Below are positions 44,991 to 53,300 of a DNA stretch of 64,000 bases, piece after piece. The notes beneath the pieces were generated by a model. The model was not told the DNA's origin. It saw nothing but the letters and a program-made list of their open reading frames with translations, and did no database searches. The stretch's first letter is position 1; each line of letters starts with the position of its first letter. Made by a program: the position numbers and the translations under genes. This stretch comes from an uncultured Pseudohongiella sp. (lineage in GTDB: Bacteria; Pseudomonadota; Gammaproteobacteria; Pseudomonadales; Pseudohongiellaceae): NCBI GenBank assembly GCA_902531515.1, contig CACAEJ010000006.1, positions 1 to 64,000 on the forward strand. Direction: 5' to 3'.

Positions 44991-46430
44991 ATGAAAGGTT
45001 CAAAATCAAGAATTAGCGGACTGAAATTTCCCGCACCTTTGCTCATTTTGTTGGGGATTTGTGCCTTCAATAGTTTGAAGGCGCAGGAAATTAGTGCCGG
45101 TGATAACGAGTCAATTGCGAGCCCTGTCGGTGAAGTTAGTCTTGTTATTGGAAAAGCATTCATTGAATCTCAAAGTGAACGAGTTGTCAGGGTGAATAAT
45201 GGCGATTTTGTTAGAGAAGGCGACACTATCCGCACGGAGTCTAGTGGCCATGTTCATATTCGATTTGTTGATGACGCTGTCCTAAGCGTAAGGCCTTTGA
45301 GTGAATTAGAAATTATCGCCTACCGTTTCGATCAGGTTAATCCCGAGAATTCCTTAGTTAAACTAAGTTTAGTGCAAGGGACCGCCCGCACCGTTTCTGG
45401 GGAGGCGGCCAGAACTGCGAGGGACCGATTTAGATTAAATACCCCGATAGCAGCGATCGGAGTCCGTGGCACTGATTTTGTTGTCTCAACGACTTCGGAG
45501 TCGCTAAAGGCATTGGTTAATGATGGCGCGATAGTTGTGGCGCCCTACTCCGCTCAATGTCTGCAGGGAGGTACAGGCCCCTGTGAAGTGAACAGCATTG
45601 AGCTGGGCGGCCAATCTATGCAAATTCTTGAGTTTGATTCTGAAATGACGCAACCCAGACTGGTACCGATAATTGCTGCCGGTCAGGATGCGGAGCAATT
45701 TCAGGGGATAGTCGGATCTTTGGCGGCGATATCTCAGCCTCCAGATAATGATCTGGTGACCCTGGGTGGCGCTCCCGAAGAGGATGACGCCACTTTCAGA
45801 GAAGTGATCACCGACAGAGATGTGATTACAGAGGGTGTCACCTCTGTCGACCTTGGAGTTAATGCGAGAAAAAATGCTCCCTATGCCACAGGATATACTC
45901 CTGAGACACAAATTTCGCCTGCAGAATTAAGACAGAGGCAATTGGTATGGGGAAGGTTTGCTGACGGAAAAGGTAATTTGGAGAGATTAACCTTGCCATT
46001 GTCAGAGGCTGCGCAGGGCAGAAACATTTCTGTAGGTGCTAACTTTGAGTATTTTTTATTCCGGCCCGAGCAGGGAGAGGTACAAGTAAATAGTGGTCTC
46101 GGTGAGATAGGATTCTCCCTCTCAAGTGCCCAGGCATACTTCAAGAGCGACGGTGAGGTTTCGCCCGTGGCTGTGACAAAGGGAGATTTGCTAATGGATT
46201 TTGTTAATAGCACTTTTGAAACATCACTGGACCTCTATCACATACAGCTTGGAGAAGCTCAATTTTCAGCATTGGGTAAAATATTTCCTGCGGGATATTT
46301 CCACTTCAGAGACGGTCAATCTCGGCTTGTTGGTGCGTCAAGTATAGACGGCGGCGAGTCAGGGTACTTTTTCGATTTCTATAACTGGGAAGGGCTTGTC
46401 CAGGGGATCACCCTCTGGGACGCGAAGTAG
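44991..46430 (+). CDS. FecR-domain exported protein
   Basis: A 479-residue protein with a signal peptide (residues 1-32, ending near LKA-Q). A FecR domain (about 40-170) contains VNNGDFVREGDTIRTESSGHVHIRF and LNTPIAAIGVRGTDFVVST. The remaining 300 residues form a domain I do not recognise, ending FYNWEGLVQGITLWDAK. There is no FecI sigma factor or TonB receptor beside it, so it is not a classical iron-signalling FecR. It precedes the CHASE2 cyclase gene by 11 bases and is probably co-transcribed with it, so it may be a periplasmic partner in sensing. Confidence 0.85.
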   Translation: MKGSKSRISGLKFPAPLLILLGICAFNSLKAQEISAGDNESIASPVGEVSLVIGKAFIESQSERVVRVNNGDFVREGDTIRTESSGHVHIRFVDDAVLSVRPLSELEIIAYRFDQVNPENSLVKLSLVQGTARTVSGEAARTARDRFRLNTPIAAIGVRGTDFVVSTTSESLKALVNDGAIVVAPYSAQCLQGGTGPCEVNSIELGGQSMQILEFDSEMTQPRLVPIIAAGQDAEQFQGIVGSLAAISQPPDNDLVTLGGAPEEDDATFREVITDRDVITEGVTSVDLGVNARKNAPYATGYTPETQISPAELRQRQLVWGRFADGKGNLERLTLPLSEAAQGRNISVGANFEYFLFRPEQGEVQVNSGLGEIGFSLSSAQAYFKSDGEVSPVAVTKGDLLMDFVNSTFETSLDLYHIQLGEAQFSALGKIFPAGYFHFRDGQSRLVGASSIDGGESGYFFDFYNWEGLVQGITLWDAK

Positions 46431-46441
46431 CGGTTGAATAT

Positions 46442-48448
46442 ATGACTCTCTCAGATAACTCAGGTAATTCCAGGCTTTTTCGAATCTTCGGAGAGGGTGT
46501 GGCAGTGAATTCAGCATTTGCAGTAATTGCCGCGGCCCTGGCTACAATAGTCTTAGTTTTTTCTTTGGGAGGCCCTCTCTCATCAATAGAGGAGCGAGCA
46601 GGCTCTCTTCCTTGGCTGTTCGCATCAGATACTACTCCAGAGGATCGGATAGCCATTGTCAGCATAGACGAGCGGAGTCTTGCAACAGTGGGCCCGTGGC
46701 CTTGGTCCTGGGAGGTTATCGCTGACCTGGTAGATAAAATTAACGAGGCTGGCGCACAACTCCAGATCCATGACATCCTCTATCCAGCCGGCGAAAGAGC
46801 TTACGACGCTCGCTTGTTAGAGTCCTTGACCGGGCAAGAAAAGTCTATTATCGCCCAGCTCCCGATTCTGCAGTCGCAGTCAGAGAGGCTTCAGACTGGC
46901 ACTCTAACCCATTCAGCGTCCGGTATTTCTTGTGAAGCTTCCAGAGCGCCAGGACAGTTTCCTCAAGCTAGTAGCTTTATTGGATCATCCAGTGTGCTTT
47001 CCCCTGTACCCAAGGGACACATAGCGCCAATAATCGACCCCGACGGATCTGTTCGCAGGATACCTGCATTGGTTTGCGTTGACGGTAATGCCTTTCCAGC
47101 TCTTGCTCTGGCGCCCTTTTTCCAGCTGGTCGGGTCGCAGAGTTGGCAGGCAGATGTGCGTGAGGACTCCGGGGTTTTCAGTCCTGATCAAATTCTTACG
47201 TTCGATTCATATCCCGGGCTAGAAGTCCCGTTAGATCGAGAGGGGGCAATGCGAATATCGTTTCAAAAGTCTCCGACCGCTTTCAGATCAATTTCTGCGG
47301 TAGACGTACTCAATGGCAACTTTGAAGAAAACATCCTGGACAATGTGCTTGTTTTGGTAGGGGCTACCGCTTTTGGTCTGGATGATATTGTTCCTACGCC
47401 CTACAGCGGGTACTCACCTGGCGTTGAGCTCCAAGCGCGGTTACTGTCCAGTGTTCTTGATGAGCAAGTGCCATTCGCGCCTTCTGGCAAAGGGCTTATT
47501 GTAGTCATAGTTAGTACATTAATAGCCTTAATCTGTCTACATATGGCTTTGAGGAGAGGTCGTTATGCCATGCTAGGGCTGCCGCTGATGGCCGTGGCGT
47601 CGCCGTTTTTCGCTATAGGGCTTCACGGATTGGCGTTAGTCAATTATGGTTTGTGGATTGGGTGGATTGCGACTGCGCTATTTGGTTTTATGGCAAGCTC
47701 GATTTTACTTATTTTTGAGCATGCTAGAGTTCGGCTAGAAAGATCGCGGGTTGTTCAAAATCTCACTAGCTATCTTCCTGAGGAGACCGCGCAGAGAGTG
47801 GCGTTTGAATCTCCATCTTCACTTATTCAAGCGGAACGATCCAGTGTTACTCTTTTAAGTGCAGACTTAAGGAATTTTTCAGCAATAGGAGAGAGAAGGC
47901 CTCCAGAAGAATCCGCGGCGATCCTTCACTACTTCTTCACCAAAATTAATCAGATCGTAGAGCGCCACGGAGGAAGGATTCACGAGTACAAAGGCGACAG
48001 TGTCTTGGTTGTTTGGGGTGGGGATGGTGCTACGCCTGCGCTTAGAGCATTAAATGCCTCACTTGAGATCGAACGAGAAATCAATTCAACACTGCTGAGT
48101 GAGACCGGCGTGGAAGGCCTCGAACCCTTAGCCGTTGGCATTGGTATAGAGCAGGGACCAGTGTTGAGAGGCTCTATCGGGCCGGCTAACCGCAGGGCTC
48201 ATACTCTCTGTGGAGAGACTGTGTCTGTTGCGCTTCGCATTCAAGAGATGACAGCGGACCTTTCCTACCCGATCTTAGTTGGTGAGGTTGCCGCGCGATA
48301 CCTTCATGATGCTTCTCTGAAATCCCTCGGGCATTACATGCTGCCTGGTTTGAGTACAGCCCATGTGCTGTTCGCTCCCCGAGCCCTTGAAAAGGAGGAT
48401 AAGGGCAAAAAAGCCGAGCTTACGCTGCTGAAAGGCGGGATCGTCTGA
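46442..48448 (+). CDS. CHASE2-domain class III nucleotide cyclase
   Basis: A 668-residue membrane sensor-cyclase. Helix 1 (about 22-44) is followed by an extracytoplasmic CHASE2 domain (about 50-340, with DRIAIVSIDERSLATVGPWPW), three membrane helices (about 350-425) and a class III cyclase domain (about 470-640). Metal-binding aspartates are Asp475 (SADLRNFS) and Asp519 (EYKGDSVLVVWG). The purine-selecting residue is Glu515 (HEYKGD), as in guanylate cyclases, instead of Lys; the second selecting position is Thr588, and the usual transition-state Asn is Ser595. The product could be cAMP, cGMP or something else. Its location beside a CRP-like gene suggests a signalling pair. Confidence 0.9.
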   Translation: MTLSDNSGNSRLFRIFGEGVAVNSAFAVIAAALATIVLVFSLGGPLSSIEERAGSLPWLFASDTTPEDRIAIVSIDERSLATVGPWPWSWEVIADLVDKINEAGAQLQIHDILYPAGERAYDARLLESLTGQEKSIIAQLPILQSQSERLQTGTLTHSASGISCEASRAPGQFPQASSFIGSSSVLSPVPKGHIAPIIDPDGSVRRIPALVCVDGNAFPALALAPFFQLVGSQSWQADVREDSGVFSPDQILTFDSYPGLEVPLDREGAMRISFQKSPTAFRSISAVDVLNGNFEENILDNVLVLVGATAFGLDDIVPTPYSGYSPGVELQARLLSSVLDEQVPFAPSGKGLIVVIVSTLIALICLHMALRRGRYAMLGLPLMAVASPFFAIGLHGLALVNYGLWIGWIATALFGFMASSILLIFEHARVRLERSRVVQNLTSYLPEETAQRVAFESPSSLIQAERSSVTLLSADLRNFSAIGERRPPEESAAILHYFFTKINQIVERHGGRIHEYKGDSVLVVWGGDGATPALRALNASLEIEREINSTLLSETGVEGLEPLAVGIGIEQGPVLRGSIGPANRRAHTLCGETVSVALRIQEMTADLSYPILVGEVAARYLHDASLKSLGHYMLPGLSTAHVLFAPRALEKEDKGKKAELTLLKGGIV

Positions 48449-48592
48449 AAGCCAGTTGGCTCAGTAACTCTCAAAAAATTATGCAATAATTAGTGGTTAG
48501 GGGCTGTTTTATCGACGCCCACTAAGATTGCGATTGGATCGCTACTCTGGGTATCCGTTTTTAACGTCTCTAATTTTAAGGTGTAGTTCCCC

Positions 48593-49924
48593 TTGGACAA
48601 AAAGAGTAACAGTTTAAAGCCCCTATTAGCTCTGGCAGGCTTCTTGGCTTCGACCTTGAGTTTTGCGTGCCCCAATTTACAGAGATTTTATGACAGCTTG
48701 GAGAGAGAGCCCCTAGCCTTAGTTGAAGCATTGGAGGGTATTCTTGACCAATGTTACATGAATTCGGAGTATTTCGCGCTGAATGGAGCAGCCCATCTTA
48801 GCATGGGTGACCTTCTCAGAGCATTGGAGAGTCTTGAGAGGGCTTTGTTGCTTGATCCAAATAACGGCTCAGCTGCGGTTGATTTTGCAGAGGTATTGTA
48901 TCGGCAGGGTCAGGTGATCAACGCAATCGAAGTTAATTCTCAACTCCTCTTAAGGGGCGATCTGCCAGACGATTTGCGCGAGGCGATATCTTCTCGCCAG
49001 CGACGCTGGAGCAGTTCGAGGAGCCAAAGGTCTTTATCCCTCGGGACCGCTGTGGGTTACGATAACAATTTAAATAGCGCGCCTATCGCTGACCAGCTTG
49101 CCCTTACCCTGTCCGGTAATCAGGTCCTTTTTGATGTAAGTTCCGATTTCCAGGCAGCGGGCGCAGCCTATGCACGATTTACGGGCGCTGGCACTCTGTT
49201 GAGGGTGGGGCAGAACGTCAACACCGGATTGACTGCTTCGGTGACCGGTCGTTTTAGCAGGGATTCTGATTTTGACTTAATCCAAGGGTCAGTCCGATAT
49301 CAATTGAGTGATTCGAGTGATAGGCCTCGTTGGACTTCAACATTTGGCCTTGACCATCTTGTTTGGGGGGGTAATACGGTTTTCAGCAGCGCGACAATTA
49401 GAGCGGGTTATCGTCTAAAAGACTTTGGAGCTTGTAGGGTCTACCCAAGGCTTGCGATGCAGTATCAAAAATACGAGGCACAGGAGCTACTCTCGGGGTA
49501 TGAATACTTCCTTGGGCCGGGTAGTGAGTGCGATATTGCAATTGGAGGAGTGCTGAATAGGTTTGGCCTTGAATTCGGTGCTTTGCGTAATCAAGCAGAA
49601 TACAGTAGACGCCTCGGCGGTGACAGAAAGGGCTGGCAGAGTAATCTCTTTTGGCAGCGAACTCTGGGCGGGGGTCAAGTCGTAGGTCAGTACCAATTCA
49701 CAAAATTTAATGATGAGGAGAGTTACAGCCTTTTATTCAAAAACGGCGTCAGGAGAAAGGAAAATCTTCACTCTGTCTATTTCAGTTACGTTAGACCTAT
49801 CAGATCACTAGGGGGGAATGCGCAGTTTTTAGGCACTGCCGCGTACCACAATCAGGACAGTAGCATTGCTTTATTCAGTACTAGGGGCGCCTCGGTAGAA
49901 TTTGGCGTCACGTGGGGGTTCTAA
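48593..49924 (+). CDS. Exported TPR protein with outer-membrane beta-barrel
   Basis: A 443-residue protein with a signal peptide (residues 1-25, ending LSFA-C). A TPR-like helical region (about 30-130: YFALNGAAHLSMGDLLRALESLERALLLDPNN) is followed by a beta-rich region (about 145-443) with alternating aromatic residues and a C-terminal Phe, as in outer-membrane barrels. The layout resembles Slam-type surface assembly proteins, but I cannot claim homology. The TTG start follows AAGGTG at a usable distance. It lies 144 bases after the cyclase gene and may belong to the same unit. Confidence 0.75.
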   Translation: MDKKSNSLKPLLALAGFLASTLSFACPNLQRFYDSLEREPLALVEALEGILDQCYMNSEYFALNGAAHLSMGDLLRALESLERALLLDPNNGSAAVDFAEVLYRQGQVINAIEVNSQLLLRGDLPDDLREAISSRQRRWSSSRSQRSLSLGTAVGYDNNLNSAPIADQLALTLSGNQVLFDVSSDFQAAGAAYARFTGAGTLLRVGQNVNTGLTASVTGRFSRDSDFDLIQGSVRYQLSDSSDRPRWTSTFGLDHLVWGGNTVFSSATIRAGYRLKDFGACRVYPRLAMQYQKYEAQELLSGYEYFLGPGSECDIAIGGVLNRFGLEFGALRNQAEYSRRLGGDRKGWQSNLFWQRTLGGGQVVGQYQFTKFNDEESYSLLFKNGVRRKENLHSVYFSYVRPIRSLGGNAQFLGTAAYHNQDSSIALFSTRGASVEFGVTWGF

Positions 49925-50150
49925 ATTACTGGCTCCGAAATAGCATTTACTTGCTTAATATCAATACTTTATTACACAAATATGCATAATTTGTTGAAAA
50001 AAGTGTCACAGAACTATTAAGAAAGCAAAATTTAGGTCGATAGAAGCGTGCGTTAGGGAGATATATTGTTGTATGATACGTCTTTGTGAATCTTGTGTGG
50101 TTGTTTTCGCGAGCAGCACCGATTGAGGATTCACATGGGACAAGCGATCT

Positions 50151-50190
50151 TCCTCAGATGTGTGTGATTGAGGTCACATAGATCTGAGGA
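50151..50190. promoter_or_regulatory. 40-bp palindrome centred on a perfect CRP-type site
   Basis: The core TGTGATTGAGGTCACA (50163-50178) is an exact TGTGA-N6-TCACA match. It is flanked by perfect 9-base arms TCCTCAGAT (50151-50159) and ATCTGAGGA (50182-50190) that share its centre at 50170.5. The outer arms go beyond what one CRP dimer needs and may bind another protein or form a cruciform. Confidence 0.8.
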
Positions 50191-50212
50191 TGTTCGTTTT
50201 ATTATTGAAGGG
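50163..50212 (+). promoter_or_regulatory. Predicted class II CRP-dependent promoter of the RTX gene
   Basis: A TATTAT -10 box at 50200-50205 (five of six matches to consensus) predicts a start near 50212. The CRP-type site is then centred at -41.5, the exact class II position where the activator replaces the -35 contact; no good -35 hexamer is present, as expected. Confidence 0.6.
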
Positions 50213-50361
50213 CCTGAAAACTAGGCCGAGTATTAAAAGCGTGTACCTTCAGGTTTAGGTGCGAGTAGCTGACGCTAACAAGCTATAAACAAATTAATTT
50301 GATCAATTAATATTTAAACTTTTATTCGAATAAGTACTAGGTTAGACCTCAAGGAGATAAA

Positions 50362-53300
50362 ATGGCTATAACAGCAGCGGTTAGGCAAGACATTATGGAG
50401 CTTGCCGTACTAATGAATAATACAGCGCCGGGAACAACGCTACTCAGTGAGCTAGTTGCCAAATCAGTCGCTGGAAGCAGTCTCACGGAGATTGCCGAGC
50501 ATTTGGCGGGTAGAGCTGAATTTACAGCAAAATACCCTACGTTCCAGACAGCGACCGAGTTTGCGAGTGAGTGGCTTGCAAACGCGTTACCAGAAGCCGA
50601 TGCAGCCTTATTGGCCGAGTGTGTCACTATCGTTGAAGCGCACATTAACGGTGGGGGTTCAATTCCTGATCTTGTAGTCTCGGTTCAGGCTTTTATGTCT
50701 GACCCGGCGAATGCTGATGGCGCAGTGAAGACGCACATAGACAACTTCAATAACAAGGTCACCGTTGCGACTTATCACACGATTACTAAGGAAGCGGCGG
50801 CTGAGTGGGATATTCCCGCTACAGTAACCTCAGACGCAGCGAGTGTGGCCACAGCAAATACAGCTGTCGACACGGCTACTGCGCCAGCAGCGGCCGCGGC
50901 GGATACTAAGAACCTTACGATCTCTACTGACATCTATACGGGTGGCGCTGGAGACGACATTATCAACGCGACTCGCGCTGGTGCGGCTGGCACAACAATG
51001 ACTTACAGCGCAAGTGACCAGATAGATGGTGGAGAGGGTACAGATTCCATATACATCGAGTCTAGTATCGCCACCCTTGGTATGACGACACAGAAGAGTC
51101 TGGAAAAGATCACCATTAACGCTGTTGATAACGCTACCGCTGTTGCTGTTAACTTGCCAACTGACAAGGCTTACAAGACATTGGAAAACCTTTCCAGTAT
51201 TGCTGCGGTGACCTTCAATGCAGTTAGAAACGGCGACGTCGATTTACATTTGACCTCAACTTCGGCTGCCGCTCCAGATGTCACTACCCTTACTTATCAT
51301 TCTACTGCCCTCACAGGCGCGGCTGACAACCTTGATGTTCAGCTGAATGCTGCGTCAGGTAATCTAACAATTGCGGGCACTAACTCGGCGAATGCGTTAG
51401 AGACTTTGACACTGAATTCAATCGCTGACTCCACAATCACTACATTAGCACTTGGCAGCTCGGAGACTTCTAAGTTGGTGGTTACGGGTTCTGGAAGTAC
51501 AACAATCACCAACCCAATTACCGGTGTTGATGCGACACTCAATACGATTGACGCAAGTGGTGCTACGGGCGCACTGACAATGTCGACGGTTAACACAACT
51601 GCTAATACGGTTACCGGTGGTGCTGGTAATGACGTCCTTACGTCAGCTGGTGGTAATGACACCATAAGCTCGGGTACGGGCGATGACACCGTGACCAGTG
51701 GTGCCGGTGACGATAACGTTACTCTAGGTGCTGGTGACGACCAGGCTACTATTGCTGGAGGCGACGTAGACAAAGACGACGTTATTGATGGTGGCGACGG
51801 TACAGACACCCTCAGGCTAACAGGCACTTTGACCTACTCCACAGTTGGTGCGGGCACCGACGATGCTTCTGGAATCAAAGGTTTTGAGACACTTTCTTCT
51901 GGCGGAGCCGTTACCCAAGATATGACTGGGATCGATAAGAACAATACGATTACCTCCGCAACAGTTGGAAACAACCATACGGTTGCTTTAACCAACGATA
52001 CCACTATAACTGCGGCTACGTTTACAGCTGATGGCGCTAGTTTAACTATGGCATCGGCCGGTACTCAGACGTTGACCCTTGCTGGTGATAACGCTGGCGT
52101 TCCTACGGACGTAAGCTCATCTACATTCAAGTCTGGCGCAACGGCCCTTAATTTGGTCTCTGGCGGTGTTGATACACTTGCTAACAACGCGGTGGCCTTG
52201 ACGGGCACGGCGCTAGCTACATTGACTGTTACTGGTTCTGAGAAAATCGACGTAACTGCTAACCTGTCCAAGGTGCTTGCAAGTGCTGACTTCTCAGGTT
52301 CTACAGCGGAAGAGGTGAGCTTCTCAGCATCCATCTCTGAGGCGGCGTTGACTTATAAGACAAGCAGCGCAACTGATACAACTGCCCTAACCACAGGTAA
52401 GGGTGCGGACACGATCACACTAGGTGATAAAGACGACACTGTTACAAACTCTGGCGATGGTGCTGACACGATCACGGCCGGCGGAGGTAACGACCTTATT
52501 TCCCAAACTGGCGCGGGCGCTGACCACATCGATGGTGGTGACGGCAATGACAACATTGTCGCTACCGGTGCCGGTAACGATACCATTACTGGTGGTGCTG
52601 GTAACGATACCGTTGGTAGTGCAGGTGCTGACGACGACCACATTACGATGGGTGCCGGTGATGACACAGTCACTGATGCCGGCGCAGGTAACGATACTGT
52701 CGATGGTGGTGAAGGTAATGACAACATTACTGGTGGTGCTGGCGCTGACAGCCTGGTCGGTGGTGCTGGCAACGATACTATTGCCGACGGTTCGGGCAAC
52801 GACACGGTAACTGGTGGTGACGGTGACGATACGATCAATATCACTACGGGTAACGATAATGTCGATGCTGGTGCTGGTAACGATACGATCTCAATCACTG
52901 GACTCAGTGGCGCAGATACTATTGACGGTGGTGCTGATACAGACTCGATTACTATTACCAATAGTTCTACAGGTACTCTTACTCCAGCGTTCAAGAATAT
53001 TGAGAGCGCTACTGTAAATACTTCTAGTAACTTTACCTTGTCACTTACGGCTGCTACTGATAAGACGTCGCTGACTTCTTACACGATTACTAGTACTGAT
53101 AGTCTTGCAGCTGATGACATAACGATTACTGACGGTGCGACTAACACTGTTGTTAATATCTCGGACGATAGCTCTTGGGATGGACTAGCTGCTGCAGATA
53201 ACACTGGTGACATTGGAGCGGTATCAGTTGGTACTACTGCGGGTGGTACTATCACGGTGAACGTCAACGCCAATGAGGACGCACTGCTACACGCGGGCTC

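Larger units (their letters stand above)
49925..50361. other. Long regulatory region upstream of the RTX gene
   Basis: 437 bases without a gene. It holds the 40-bp palindrome and CRP-type site (50151-50190), a matching -10 box (50200-50205), and a second possible -10 (TATGAT, 50072-50077) without a clear -35. The predicted leader is about 150 bases, AT-rich near the start codon, with an AAGGAGAT ribosome site just before ATG 50362. Confidence 0.6.

Noticed and set aside
44991-46430. FecR-domain protein as an iron-responsive anti-sigma regulator
   Set aside because: It has a signal peptide rather than the FecR single-span anti-sigma layout, and there is no FecI-type sigma factor or TonB-dependent receptor beside it.
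52353-52994. Long reverse-strand open frames inside the RTX gene (also 51339-51827 and 54228-54590)
   Set aside because: They are mirror products of the repetitive, stop-poor RTX coding sequence; translations are low-complexity Pro/Ser/Val strings without start signals or family resemblance.
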